A DNA stretch of 64,000 bases from Capsicum annuum (GCF_002878395.1 NC_061114.1:169448617-169512616); one strand, 5' to 3'; numbered from the stretch's first letter, positions 12,701-23,084 are shown. The notes: generated by a model from the sequence alone, not told the origin. Made by a program: numbers and translations.

Positions 12701-15700
12701 ATTCAGAAGACCATGTGGTTTCATATGAGCTACACTAGCTGGCATGCCAGAACTTTTGTTAAGGGATGTATCTAGCGGTTCATTCATTGACTGCATAAAA
12801 TCAAGCAACCCAGCTATACATCAAAGAAAAAGAAAAATATTGTGCAAATGGACACAGAAAAACAGGAGGAAGAAACAAGAAGAAAACCACCACCAAGTAC
12901 TTAAAAGACGGATTAGTTAATTGAAATTGCATCACTAAGGACTAACTGTGACTCTGTCAAGAGCGTGGGTTAAACCTTGAAACAAGGTGTATTGCTGGCA
13001 CTGAAGATACGAGGCACTTTAAGCAAAAACCAGCCAACAAATAGCATTTTTGAAGAATCGGAAAAATTCACTAGGCTCGTGAGATCTCTCTCCATAAAGG
13101 AACGCAGTACATATAAAACATAATCTTGAGAGAAAATAAACTAGGTGAATACTTCATACTAGGAAATCAGAAACTTGGGAGTAAGAAAAAATAAAAATTA
13201 CATCTTTGCATCTGACCAAAATTTGATATGGTTTTCCACCTAGATTAACACGGCGTTTGCTTCATAAATCCACTTAATCACAATATTTTGATTTTTCTAT
13301 CAACATCATTGTTGTTGCACTTGCACATATAGGTAATTTTTCTTTTGACATATATTCTTTCATCTTTCCTAGATTCTGAACTAATTTCATGCTTCAGTTG
13401 ATTTGCACTTGAAATGTCAATAGACCTTCACCCATACTTTTAGCCTTTGACAATGCTAAGCTGATAATCCTTCGTGTAGAGCAGAGCACTTGAAAGCATG
13501 GTGGAACATTAGAAACCTAATAGCTCTCGCAGTTACCCAAGAGAGATTTCATTTTGTACACAGCCGATAACCAACTGGCACATTACCAAAATCCGCAGGG
13601 CATTTTCCACTTTTTACTACATTTCTTTCAAATAAAAGTCTGCACCGTAACAAAACCTATTAGACGGACAGCATAACTCACACTACTCCATTTTAAAATT
13701 TTATCATATAATATTCATAGAAAACATCTTTACGTGCCGAAATTGCAGAGAGCATGAACAGTAAGTAAAGTTTTAATATAAAAGGACACAAATGAAAATA
13801 AGGAGGAAGCAAAACTAAAGAATCATAAAAAAATTGCCAGAAGACGCACATGAGGCATTCAAAAAGGAAAGATCAGGGCATGTTTTGAGGGTCAGAAAAT
13901 CCACGTCCCCAGAATCAACGAGAAAAGTCTCCATAACTTGTATTTTTCGAGAAAAAGTTGTATGCTGGATAAACTTAGTTAATATATGGACTTCCTTGAC
14001 TTACTAGGAAGCAGAATGTAATTGACTGCATGGCCATCCCCTGAAGGTCATTTGTATCTTTCTAGTACCATCGTCATGCACTTATAATAAACCTTAACTT
14101 ATTAAAAAAGAAATCATAAAGCTCAAGAATCAGAGGTGGAAAAACAGACAAGTTACTTAATCAAAGGCAGATCTAAGATTTACACATTATAGTTCAACCC
14201 TTATGGTTCTTAGTATTGAACTCATTATATGTTACGGGTTCAAATCTATTATTTGTTGCAATTCCAGTGAACTTTTACACATAAAATTTTGTTCCACATT
14301 GAAACTGCATTCAGACGAACTCAGTAACATAATGATGCATCCACCTCTGATTACTTAATCTAAGCAACTATGTTCTACATTGAAACTGCATTCAGGCGAA
14401 CTCACTAATATAATGTTGCATCCACCTCTGATTACTTAATCTAAGCAACTAAGGGTCTTCCTGGGCAGCACCCAAATTTTTTATACGAAAATGAGTTGGG
14501 GCGAAAGTGTGTATGGTTTAGCATTTACTTTGTCAAGAAAAAATGAGTTGGGGAGAAAGGAATGTAAGAAGATAGAGGGAGCACGGACTCACTGATTATT
14601 AAATATTTCTAAAACTGGCATTTACATGATTGACTACAAACCTTTCTCCCATTGGGAATCATAAAAATTCACGGCAGGTGGCTTCACTTGCTCTAGTTTC
14701 TTGAAAATAACAACATACCCAGTGTACTCCCACAAAGTGAGGTCTGGGGTTCTAGCATCTTGAAAATCTTCTATGTAATAACTAATTTGTAGGAAAAATT
14801 TGTATTGGGGTGTTTCTCGTGCAAAGAGAACAGAGACAATTAGGGTTTTCTTCCTCGCAGCACATTACAGATAGCAGAATAGCGGTTAATTTTTTTACCT
14901 AGGAGTTAATCATATGATGCCCGTCACAATGGCTATCCAGAAAGGAACTTGGTTGAATTTGATGCTAATAAGATGATAGTATTATCGTACTTTAAGCCTG
15001 ATACTGGTTCTAGGACCAGAACACTTGTACATTTGATGGCAGAAGACTCAACCTTGGAAGACAAAATGACACTCTATACTGTCTATTTTCAAAAAAATAA
15101 ACAATGTATGAAATTGTTTCTCTGGGTTATGCTTATGAACAACATCTCTAACATCTTGGTACAAATGGTCTATACTTCTGTTATCAAGTAAATCCATTTA
15201 TCATTGTTATATGTCATTAATCTCAGAGACGGAGAAAAAAAAATTGTGTTTTTTTTTGTGGGGGGTGTTTACCGACAGGCAAGGAAGAGATGCGTAACTT
15301 TATGTCAAGAAACCAACCATAACCATGATACTGAATTATCAGCATAGAGCAACAAGCAGACAATATAAACATCAATGCAGTTCCAAAACGGATTATGTTT
15401 GCAAAGTAAACCATCCTCCACTGGCTACCAATGCCTTATCTCTCCATTATTTTATATTTTTGTTCTTTCTTTCACCTAATTATCCACCTCCATCTCCCTT
15501 CTCAAGAAGAAGCTTCACATGGGCACCCCTCATATGCAGTAGAACCTAATCTTTATTGAGAAGAGAAAAAAGAAGGGTTTACAAATTAGTATCTTTCTTC
15601 CACGTAACTCTGTAGACAACCTAAGTTTATAGAACGAACTAAGAAAATAGAATTACTACCTCATATAGAGATGATTGCAAAGAGAAAGAACAAGAGTAAC

Positions 15701-16427
15701 ATTTTTTTTTTGATAAAGAAACAAGACAAAAAAATTATACGTACTAGCTAGGGCATAACAATCAAATTACATCATTAGACTCAAGACTGGTTATTCCATA
15801 TCATTCCATGAATAGATAGAGAAGAGACAAATCTTTATTGAGAAGAGAAAAGAGAAGGGTCTACAAATTAGTATCTTTCTTACATGTAACACTGTAGACA
15901 ACCTAAGTTTAGAGAACGAACTAAGAAAATAAAATTACAACCTCATATAGAGATGATTGCAAATAGAAAGAACAAGAGTAACATCTTTTTTTGATAAAGA
16001 AACGAGACAAAAAAATTATAAGTACTAGCTGGGGCATAACAATCAAATTACATCATTAGATTCGAGACACGTTATTCCATATCATTCCATGAATAGATAG
16101 AGAAGAGACAGAGACATTATGCATAAGAAAATGTAACAAATAGAAGATAAAAGAAAACATTTCAAGAGTTCATTGTAAAGATCACCAGACCTGGTTCATA
16201 CGTTGACCAGCAGAGATCCCCAGTACAACGCCATCTTGTACCACTTTCATACGCTTCCGCCTCTTGTAGGTCCGACAAACAACACCTGATGATTCAGCAA
16301 GGTTTGTATCACCGTTCTCGACTATAACTGGGTGGCCCTTCAATTCCTTTACAGTTTGACCATTTTCAGCCAACAAACCCAGCGTAAAATTATCACCATC
16401 ACTATTTCCTTTATCTTCATCAACCAT
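1..16427 (-). CDS. EHD3: EHD3-like PHD-finger protein, split gene, 3' end beyond the window
   Basis: Six exons on the minus strand (16427-16191, 12790-12554, 12473-12153, 1885-1796, 1695-1651, 738-1) all join in phase 0 and give 556 codons without a stop; the frame runs off the left edge. The N-terminus has a basic run (YKRRKR), likely a nuclear localisation signal. Residues about 223-295 ([10 protein letters not shown] to SEISR) form the conserved block of plant EHD3-like proteins. Three Cys/His fingers follow: residues 329-373 and 489-533 fit the PHD pattern C4-H-C3, and 439-487 is a more divergent finger. PHD fingers usually bind histone H3 tails; rice Ehd3 promotes flowering. Chromatin reading and flowering control are inferred here from family membership. 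The ATG at 16427 was chosen because it starts the conserved frame just behind a 5' UTR with a telo-box. Intron 3 is 10267 bp and filled with retroelements. Confidence 0.85.
1649..1650 (-). other. Non-canonical GC splice donor of intron 5
   Basis: The minus strand reads AG|GCAAGT. This is the usual context of functional GC donors, which match the rest of the donor consensus well to compensate for the C. Intron 5 (1650-739) ends with GTTGACAG. Confidence 0.65.
1651..1695 (-). CDS. EHD3: EHD3-like coding exon 5, small, with GC donor
   Basis: This 15-codon exon ([15 protein letters not shown]) lies between the acceptor CTCTTTAG|GTG and the donor GAG|GCAAGT. The GC-AG choice keeps the frame into exon 6 (…AKDE + LVAKMEQ…). 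The nearest GT donor, four bases on, would break the frame. The preceding intron is 100 bp. Confidence 0.7.
1796..1885 (-). CDS. EHD3: EHD3-like coding exon 4
   Basis: The exon has 30 codons, [20 protein letters not shown] onward to CFRAQ. The acceptor is ATTTGCAG|ATG and the donor CAG|GTATGT. It continues the conserved helical block begun in exon 3 (…SDIQQ + MWTKLHEAG…), which argues that no exon is missing inside intron 3. Confidence 0.8.
2532..2704 (+). mobile_element. 5'-truncated L1-type LINE tail in intron 3
   Basis: This 173-bp insert ends in an A-rich tail (AACAAAAAAGA) and is flanked by the 12-bp direct repeat AGGGCCCCAATA (2520-2531 and 2705-2716). The sequence before the tail has the look of a plant L1 3' UTR. 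Target-primed insertion explains the structure. Confidence 0.6.
3547..3668 (-). mobile_element. (TTG)n-ended SINE or RTE LINE tail
   Basis: On the minus strand the unit ends …CCCCACTGTGTGGGAATACA followed by (TTG)n. The same tail recurs at 17.4, 24.4, 30.2 and 46.6 kb. At 46.6 kb it is joined to RTE coding sequence, so this copy is either a 5'-truncated RTE element or a SINE sharing that tail. Confidence 0.6.
4730..4894 (-). repeat. 3' LTR of the first copia element
   Basis: The 165-bp LTR starts TGTTAG on the minus strand, directly after the purine-rich stretch following the pol stop, and ends TTTCTCACA. Comparison with the second copia copy, whose flank differs beyond TGTGAGAA, places the outer boundary at 4730. 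Confidence 0.7.
4902..8262 (-). pseudogene. Copia gag-pol polyprotein, broken
   Basis: Recognisable parts are the zinc knuckles near 8240-8130, protease DSGASDH near 7950, the GAG-pre-integrase segment ([14 protein letters not shown]) near 7460, RT with YVDD near 5865, and RNase H with GYTDADWAG near 5380, ending in SSAEAEY and a C-terminus that stops at 4902. Frame changes and stops interrupt it at several points (for example near 5780, 6050, 6200, 7150 and 8120). It can make no complete polyprotein. Confidence 0.8.
8141..8254 (-). repeat. 57-bp tandem duplication inside the copia zinc knuckle
   Basis: Two copies of a 57-bp unit lie head to tail and differ at a few bases. Each encodes one CX2CX4HX4C knuckle ([28 protein letters not shown]). 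The length is a multiple of three, so the duplication kept the frame. Confidence 0.65.
8940..11600 (+). mobile_element. Degenerate L1-type LINE in intron 3
   Basis: Scattered pieces of ORF2 follow in order on the plus strand: an RT N-terminal segment ([18 protein letters not shown], near 9270), KGFRPISL near 9745, [16 protein letters not shown] near 9873, [13 protein letters not shown] near 10090, [10 protein letters not shown] near 10280, and the zinc-binding tail ([15 protein letters not shown] near 11020, [11 protein letters not shown] near 11365). Stops and frameshifts separate every block. No endonuclease or ORF1 was found. Limits are approximate. Confidence 0.75.
10210..10283 (+). repeat. 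37-bp tandem duplication in the L1 reverse transcriptase
   Basis: Two nearly identical 37-bp units (10210-10246, 10247-10283) lie just before the YADD motif. Since 37 is not a multiple of three, the duplication alone shifts the frame ahead of the catalytic site. Confidence 0.6.
12153..12473 (-). CDS. EHD3: EHD3-like coding exon 3 (conserved N-terminal block)
   Basis: The exon has 107 codons, from [10 protein letters not shown] to LLFHSDIQQ. It is separated from exon 2 by an 80-bp intron with a run of T ahead of the acceptor. It contains [14 protein letters not shown] and [16 protein letters not shown], which I recognise as the most conserved part of EHD3-like proteins outside the fingers. 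The donor CAG|GTACTG opens the 10.3-kb intron 3. Confidence 0.85.
12554..12790 (-). CDS. EHD3: EHD3-like coding exon 2
   Basis: The exon has 79 codons, from [10 protein letters not shown] to CAGEAK. The acceptor is TTTTATGCAG|TCA and the donor AAG|GTATTT. A second upstream AG (TGTATAG) would put a TGA in frame, which settles the acceptor. No named domain is visible; the segment is polar with a short helical stretch (KQMFQSLES). Confidence 0.8.
14291..14452. repeat. 81-bp tandem duplication
   Basis: Two copies (14291-14371, 14372-14452) are about 90% alike; the shared core is CATTGAAACTGCATTCAG. They sit at the end of a dispersed-repeat-like segment that begins near 14160. Confidence 0.6.
14708..14757 (-). 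mobile_element. Short (TTG)n-ended SINE/RTE tail fragment
   Basis: Only about 50 bp of the tail remain (CATACCCAGTGTACTCCCAC, then GGTCTGGGG), with the (TTG)n side reduced to a few units. It matches the family at 3.5 and 17.4 kb. Confidence 0.45.
15549..16112. repeat. 282-bp tandem duplication in intron 1
   Basis: Copy 1 (15549-15830) and copy 2 (15831-16112) align over their whole length with roughly 5-8% differences. No coding potential or transposon ends are visible. Confidence 0.75.
16191..16427 (-). CDS. EHD3: EHD3-like coding exon 1
   Basis: The exon has 79 codons, starting [14 protein letters not shown] and ending ...SAGQRMNQ. The donor is CAG|GTCTGG at 16190. The segment is acidic at first and then carries the basic cluster YKRRKRMK, a candidate nuclear localisation signal. 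A partial second copy of this exon lies upstream at 16787-17000. Confidence 0.85.
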
Positions 16428-16450
16428 TCTACCTCCTTGGCCAATCAATC

Positions 16451-16460
16451 AAAACCCTAA
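16451..16460 (-). promoter_or_regulatory. Telo-box in the 5' UTR
   Basis: AAAACCCTAA on the plus strand (TTAGGGTTTT on the coding strand) sits 24 bases above the ATG. Telo-boxes (AAACCCTAA) are common near plant transcription starts and can recruit telomere-repeat-binding factors. Further copies recur in the repeats upstream (17052, 17345, 17640, 17751). Confidence 0.45.
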
Positions 16461-16786
16461 TTCCACAATCTTTAGAGTAAATAGAAGTATCCACTGCAAA
16501 AAATCCCACTTTGCACCATAAGATATTTCTAATTTCTCTATCAATCAACAAAACATAATCCATTTCACGATAATCACAATAAATGCTCGAAAAAGTTAAG
16601 TTTCAAAACCAAATATCAACAAAACACTGCCAATTGCAAAGAAAATAAAAACCATGTCAAGAAAAAATACACATTTTTACTCCATCAACCGGTTTTACAT
16701 CCACAGTAAATCAAGCAAAAAAACATCTCTACAGAAAATAAAACTAAAATTCCACAAAAAAAAAAAAAAAAAACTATATGGTTTAT

Positions 16787-17000
16787 TTTCAGTCAACAAG
16801 CCCAGTACAACATTAGCACCATCACTATTTTCTTTATCTTCACCAACCATTTCAGCCTCCTAGGCCAATCAACCAAAACCCTAATTCCAAAATCTTTGGA
16901 GCAAAGAGAACTAAACTGACACTGCAAAAAAAACAAATATACTTCTAATTTCTCTGTCAATCAACAAAACATCATCCATTTCACCATTCTGACAGCAAAT
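16787..17000 (-). pseudogene. Partial duplicate of EHD3-like exon 1 and its 5' flank
   Basis: This copy matches 16369-16590 with many substitutions. It keeps an acceptor-like TTTTTTGCAG|TG, the TTAGGGTTTT box, an ATG at 16850 and about 26 codons (MVGEDKENSDGANVVLGLL) homologous to the real start [19 protein letters not shown]. It then breaks into a T tract that codes a phenylalanine run and a stop, with no usable donor. It lies inside the likely 5' UTR intron, so it could only act as an untranslated or uORF exon. Confidence 0.7.
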
Positions 17001-17019
17001 TAACCTCTATCTTTAGGCA

Positions 17020-17950
17020 ACTCTAAATACTCTAAACCGACTATCAACAAAACCCTAATCCCTAATCACTGACAAAAGCAAAGAAAGTAATCGCTATCTT
17101 TAAGCAACTCAAAATACTCTAAACATTGTCAATAGCAAAGAAAGTAAAAACCATGTCAAGAAACAATATACATTTTTTACTCCATCAACCATTTTTAACT
17201 CCTCAGTAAATCAAACAAACTAAATCTCTACAGAAAATTAAACTAAAGCCCCACAAACAAAATCCCTAAATACTCCATCAAGAAACATTCTAATTACACA
17301 GTTAGGCAATAAAACAAGAAGCACTTCACAATTTTCATACTACAAAACCCTAATGCCTAAACATCCACAGCAACAACAAGAACAACATACCATACCCAAT
17401 GTATTCCCACCAAGTGGGGTCCAGGGAAGGGAGGGTAGAGTGTAGGCAGTCCGTACCTCTACCCCAGAGGTGAGATAGAGGGGTTGTTTCCGATAGAACC
17501 CCGGCACAGGCAAAAAACTAAACCTCCACAGCAAATTAAACTAAAATTCCACAAAAATAATCCCAATCTGATCCATCAAGAAACATTCTAATTCTTAGTC
17601 AAACAACAAGCATTTCACAACATTCATACTAAAAAAGAACCCTAATCCCTAAATATCTAGAGCAAAGAAACACTAAAATTCCACCAAAAAAAAACTCCTA
17701 TATGGTTAGGCAACAAAACAACAAGCATTTCACAATTTTCATACTAAATAAACCCTAATCCCTAAACCTCCACAAATAAAAATCCCTACATAGTCCATCA
17801 AGAAACATTCTAATTACTCATTCAGGCAACAATACAACAAGCATTTTACAAAACTCATACTAAACAAACCCTTAATCCAAACAACTCAAAAATAATTTAA
17901 AAACTTGCAACATTTCAACAAAAAAATAAAACTATTAACTTACAAAGAAT
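17020..17950. repeat. Degenerate tandem repeats above the EHD3-like start
   Basis: Irregular A/C-rich units share CAAGAAACATTCTAATT (17280, 17577, 17801), AACCCTAATCCCTAAA and CATTTCACAA. Unit length varies from about 100 to 300 bp. A (TTG)n-ended element has inserted into one unit. They seem to have grown from the same sequence as the 5' UTR flank. Confidence 0.55.
17378..17512 (-). mobile_element. (TTG)n-ended SINE or RTE LINE tail
   Basis: The minus strand carries the tail CCCCACTTGGTGGGAATACA followed by interrupted TTG repeats, preceded by GGTACGGACTGCC and GAAACAACCCCTC. It is the same family as the copies at 3.5 and 24.4 kb. Confidence 0.6.
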
Positions 17951-18006
17951 GCATACAAATAAATTATACAAAAAAATGAACATAAAAATGAGAAATTGAA
18001 CTTCAC

Positions 18007-18095
18007 CTGAGTGTATGTAAGTAGGTTTTTTTGAGACTCAATAAAATGGCAAGAGAGTAGAAAAAATGGGTTATTATCTGGGAGCGTAGTTTGAA
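18007..18095 (-). other. Putative non-coding 5' exon of the EHD3-like gene
   Basis: A good donor (ACTCAG|GTGAAG) lies at 18006, and a matching acceptor (TTTTTTGCAG|TGG) at 16494, 66 bases above the start codon. Together they imply a 1.5-kb intron in the 5' UTR. The right limit, the transcription start, is a guess: I see no clear TATA box. cDNA would be needed to confirm. Confidence 0.4.
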
Positions 18096-18300
18096 AAATT
18101 TGAAAACTTAGAGGGCTTTTTCCGCTTTTTGTGTAGTTTAACTGTTGACTGGAATTGACGGTAACGATTTATTGTCCGGACTGGCTAATGTCGGTACCCG
18201 GTTATACTGCTGATTTGGGTTAGAACACCGTTATGAACACGATTCTAAGTGACACTTCTTTCCTTCTTTTGAGTTTTTGATTAACTTGAATTTGAGTTAA
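18096..18300 (-). promoter_or_regulatory. Presumed promoter region of the EHD3-like gene
   Basis: This is the stretch just above the putative 5' exon. It is less AT-rich than its surroundings. I cannot point to a TATA box or a defined operator, so the call rests on position alone. Confidence 0.3.
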
Positions 18301-18315
18301 AAAATTTAATTTCAA

Positions 18316-18610
18316 GATAAAGTACTTTGTATGAAGGTGATTTTATTGTCCTAATGAAAAATATTCTGCAAAGACAATTTTATCCTGAAATTTCTAATTA
18401 AAAATATCTCATTTTGAAAGATAAAGTATTTTTTATGAAGACGATTTTGTCGTATTAGTGAAAGCATTCTGCAAAAGTGACTTCATTTTGAAATTTCTAG
18501 TTGAAAATATTTCAGTTTGAAGATAAAATACTTTTTACAAAGGCAAAATTCTTATCTAAAAATATCTCAATTTGAAGATAAAATACTTTCTATAAAGGCA
18601 ATTTCATTGT
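18316..18610. repeat. Diverged tandem repeats, motif AAGATAAARTACTTT
   Basis: The motif recurs at about 18316, 18430, 18521 and 18575, each followed by a similar block (GAAATTTCTA, AAAATATCTCA). The spacing falls from 114 to 54 bp, as if later units lost parts. Confidence 0.5.
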
Positions 18611-20055
18611 GAAATTCCTAACTAAAAATAAATAAGTATTTATCACTCAATGACACTTCTTATGATAATTTCTCATATCTTACGTATTTGATTACAAAAA
18701 GAAAAATAAAAAAAATTATATATTAGTTTGCTAGTAGTCCTAGATCAATTCTTGTAGTAATTTTTTATTCTTTGATTTTGTTGCTAAACATTATTTAGTG
18801 TAGTTCGTTTGTTTTATTGTTTATTATAGTACTATTCTACTATTTTCTGTTATTTTGGTTATTATTTATTATCTCTTATACTTTCTTTATGTTATTTTAG
18901 ACTATTTTTTATTCTAGATCGGAATCTTTCAGAATAATCTTTTTACCTCACCTCTTAAGTAGAGATAGAGTCTATCTCTATATATACTCTATCTTTCCAA
19001 CCTCCAATTTTTTGAAACTATATTGAATATATTATTGTTGTATTGAAGACACAAGGTTGTCAAATAGAAGAATATCTTTTGTTGCCACGGTTTAAAATTT
19101 ATTCTAGAAAATTTTTTGGACTCTTTCACTGTGCCATAACGGGTGGCGCAGTTGTGCAACTGATTGTAGCAACCAAATGCTTTTTTTCCAAGCAATATTT
19201 TTCGTGGTGTGTTATCTTTGCTTGATTGGTTAATGGTGGGTTTAATATGATTTGTTATTGACTTGAAATTCGATATCTTGTTAGCATAGGGTTATATTAT
19301 GAAACATTGGTCCTTAAAAACTGAATAATTGAACATACTTGCACTGTGGGTGAATTTTATACCTTGGGCGTCAAAAATAGTGAAACAAATAATTAAATTT
19401 TTGAATTAACTAATGAACAAAAGAATCCAATTTTAAGCTTATTCAAGTTTATATATAATCTATATCTATAATCTATCTATAATCTATATCTATAACCTTA
19501 GAAAAGTGATTTCTTTTTTAGATAAAACTGTTTTTTCACTATTTTTTAAATTTATTATTTAATTAGTTTTTATTATATTAACTGGACTTTCTAAAATATA
19601 TAATTAATTAATATTTTTCTTTCTACTAGACTTCTTAAAATATATGAACTCCTAAAATATATGGTAGAAGAATATTCATATTTTTCTTTCTACTATAAAA
19701 TTAGAAAAATACTCTTAAAATAGGTCTCTATTAAGTAAATACTTTTATAAATTTTGATATGTATTTTAAACTAGAGAACAAACCGGTTTGCCTATTGAGA
19801 GAATATGATTGATGCTCATCTAACTTGATTCGATTGCATGTTTAAATGATGGATGCTTGATTTTCTAACCCTCAATTTATTGACTATTTTTGTCGGCATA
19901 ATAGAATTCAACATATGTGTGTGTGTATATATATATATATATATCTTCTTTGCTTTCATTTAAAATCATTCTTTAAGGTCAAAATTTCTCCTCAGACAAG
20001 AGTTAGTTGGAGTAGAATCGAAGTTTTGTGATCACTATTATATTTTTTTTTATAG
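18611..20055. other. AT-rich intergenic stretch without recognised gene
   Basis: The short open frames near 19.0-19.2 kb lie on both strands over the same bases and have no family resemblance. A TG/TA dinucleotide run lies at 19916-19944. Confidence 0.5.
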
Positions 20056-20665
20056 TTTACAGGTCGTAGATGAATGCCGGTTGACTTTGAAGAATTTCTT
20101 GTGTAAATATTAGGTTTAATTGTATTGTTTTAACATCTTTATTATCTTATTATTTTATTTTAATTTACGGATGCGAGATGAATGTGGGTCAGCTTTGATT
20201 TTTTTTTAGGTAAAAGTTAGGTTTAATTGTATTATCGTAATATCTATATTAGTTTGTTATTTTGTGGTAGTTTACAGTTCGTAGATGAATCTCGATTGGC
20301 TTTGAAATTTTTTGTGTGTAAAATTTAAGTTTAATTGTATTGGTTTGATATCTCTTTTATTGTATTATTTCGTTGCAGTTTATAAGTGATAGATAAATGT
20401 TGGTCGGCTTTGAGGAGTTTTTGTATGTAAAGGTTAGGTTTAGTTGTATTATTTTGATATTTCTATTATCGTATTATTTTGTTATTGTTTACAGGTGGTA
20501 GATGAGTGTCGGACGACTTTGAGAAATTATTTGCGTGTAAAGATTAGATTTAATTGTATGATTTTGATGTCTCTATCATTGTATTATTTTGTTGCAATTT
20601 ACAAATGGCAGATGAATGTCGATCGACTTTTAAAAATATTTTGGTAAAGATTAGGTTTAATAAAT
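20056..20665. repeat. 108-bp tandem array, about 5.6 units
   Basis: Units start at 20056, 20164, 20271, 20379, 20488 and 20598 (spacing 107-110). Each starts like TTTACAGGTSGTAGATGAAT and contains GGTTTAATTGTATT. Units differ by 10-25%, so the array is old. Confidence 0.8.
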
Positions 20666-20832
20666 AAATTCTCCATCTTTACATACTCAAAAAATATTAA
20701 ATTTTATTTTATATTCATCTTTATTATTTAAACAAATATCCTACTTAATTTAATGTTTAAACTCATTAAAGTAAGATACACGCAAAAGGCGCTAAGACCT
20801 AAACTAGTATTATATATAAACTACTTCATGTT

Positions 20833-20834
20833 TC

Positions 20835-20870
<36 letters not shown>
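20833..20870. repeat. (ATCT)n microsatellite
   Basis: About nine perfect tetranucleotide units. Confidence 0.95.
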
Positions 20871-20871
<1 letters not shown>

Positions 20872-21483
20872 AATAATATAATGTCCGTACAATAATTTCC
20901 TTTTTATGCTTTTATTATTAACAAGATAACGTATCCGTGCTTAGCGCGGCTTCAAAAATGTTACATTATATTTTTTAAAAATAAATCTGATAACTAAATA
21001 TTGGAAGTATGTTAAACATTTTTTTTAGTCTCCAAATTCAAATAGATGAAATTTTAAGTTCTAATTCATTTCATTGTTAACACTTCACTTTATTTTTTCT
21101 ATTAATTTTCATCACTTGGAGTTTTTAGCTACTAAAGATATTGATGTATATGGGCAAAAATCTCATTTTTAGCTGAGGAGATGTGGCATGTCTTTAAAGT
21201 CAATAAAACTGTTTTTTGGAGACTTCATCCCATTTAATTTTCTACTAAATTTTGATTTTGAAATTTGAATTTCTTTCAATTTTCGTAAAGATATACGATC
21301 AATCATTAGTTCTAAAACCCAAATTTATGAGAAAATGTTCAATCTACTCTTGATATTAGAATATATGATTTGCTAATTGTAATCGGCTTTCTAAAAGAAA
21401 ATATGTAGTAATAAAGAGTAAAATCAAATTATCTTACTTGTGATTATATTAGAAAGCTCACAAAGCATCTTTGAAATTATTTA

Positions 21484-21643
21484 AAAGGACAGTCTGGTGC
21501 ACTAAAACTTTCTCTATGCATGAGGCTCGAAGAGGGCTGAATCAATGAGGTTTATTGTACGTAATTTTATCGTATATTTCTGTAAGAGACTGTTTTTATG
21601 GATTTGTCCTATGACCACGTTATCGGCTACTCCAAGACTCCCT
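21484..21643 (-). mobile_element. Diverged tRNA-derived SINE
   Basis: On the plus strand it reads as the complement of a common plant SINE: GGTGCACTAAAACTTTCTCT at the 3' end, a middle block GTAAGAGACTGTTTTTATGG, and a decayed box B region ending CTCCAAGACTCCC. A fragment of the same family lies at 62951-63002. Confidence 0.5.
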
Positions 21644-22663
21644 TCACTCCAAGATTTTCCTTCCTCGTTGAAATTATATTAGGAAAAGAAAAAACAAAAT
21701 ACAAATATCTATCACTAGATGATTGTGAATTCTCACTTCCTCTGTCCTTACATCAACCATAATCAGCAAGTTAAAATAAATTTAAAATAATGAAACAATA
21801 CACATAATCGTGTTAACAACTTCCTTGTACACCTTCATTTTTTTCATTCTTATTCTTATTAGCACATTCACAATATAATTCACATACCAACACAATTTCA
21901 CTCCTTTAATTGTTTTGACTTATTTTTACAAATACATGTCTCTTTATAATTGGATATATAAGAGGAGAGTAATTTATTTTTCACTCACATTTGACATACT
22001 CCTGTACAAAGTAAATAAAATACTCAATTATTGACAAACACGACACAGTACACCTGTCATATTCATATACTAAATTGAAATTATGAAAAAAGAACACAAT
22101 TCACAAAAAAAAAGTAAAAAATAAACCCATTTACTTATACAAACCTTCAGTTACACATTTTTACACATTATAAGTAAAAATCCAACAAAAAATCATATCT
22201 TGTAGACTGTTATGTCGCTTTTATTGCCTCATAGAAAGAGGATTCTTTTTCACACTGCAAATTCATGTCGATACTATATTCTCTAATCCACCTTCTTTGC
22301 CATGTGGTGAGCATGTGAATATACTTTCACATAGAAAACTATATACAAAGTGCTATAGAGCTTATGAATTACAAGTTATAATACATTACAATCTTTTGGT
22401 ATGATTAAAATAATAGAAGAAGAAAATAATGTGACACATTTAAGAAATAGATACATAGAATATCTTTATTTTTTAAGCAATTTGTTTAGGGGAAAATTGA
22501 GAGAAAATTATCAAAATAATGTAAGAATAATGATAGGGCTGAATTAAATCACTTTTCTTATTTTTTGCATATTTATATGCATATATAAATATAGATATAT
22601 GGATCGTTGGGTACCAAAATGATATTAAAAAAGGAAATAAAAAGAGTTAATGAAGAAAAGAAA

Positions 22664-22878
22664 AATGATCACCTTCTTTCTTTTCTTTTCTACGATCGCT
22701 TCGTAGAATTTTATGATTGATTAAAATTAATCAAAAGTTAAAAAATAATGTAACAAAAAATAAAAAAATTAATGAAATAGAAAAAATCAATTAAATACAT
22801 ATATTCTTAGTTGAACCTATCCTCATATTACCATCATAAGACCCTCCTTCCTCTCTAAAATCAATATATATATATATA
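22664..22878. repeat. Left copy of 215-bp direct repeat flanking the mitochondrial insert
   Basis: It runs from AATGATCACC to the start of a TA run and is about 97% identical to 23422-23637. Part of it also resembles the spacer of the foldback element at 25.5-27.5 kb, so it probably derives from a dispersed repeat. Confidence 0.8.
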
Positions 22879-23084
22879 GTCCCCGAAAATGCCCCGCCCG
22901 TAAGTTCCTTTGTCGTTGGAAAAAAAAAAGAGATTTTTTTTAGATTCTCAATTCTGCCTTTTTTGATTCCATGCTTTCCGTTGGTCAACAACTAACTAAA
23001 GTGCTCTATACTTCTTCACTACTGGTACAGGCTTGACGGAGTTAAGCTGTATTGAAAGAATCGTTTTGTCTCAATCAATCAAGA

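Larger units (their letters stand above)
12791..16190 (-). other. Intron 1 of the EHD3-like gene (3400 bp)
   Basis: It runs from GTCTGG at 16190 to TTATGCAG at 12791. It holds three repeat features, listed separately (14291-14452, 14708-14757, 15549-16112). I see no coding segment in the rest. Confidence 0.75.

Noticed and set aside
17040..17770. AACCCTAATCCCTAAA repeats as interstitial telomere sequence
   Set aside because: The telomere-like words are isolated within longer units; there is no run of TTTAGGG repeats.
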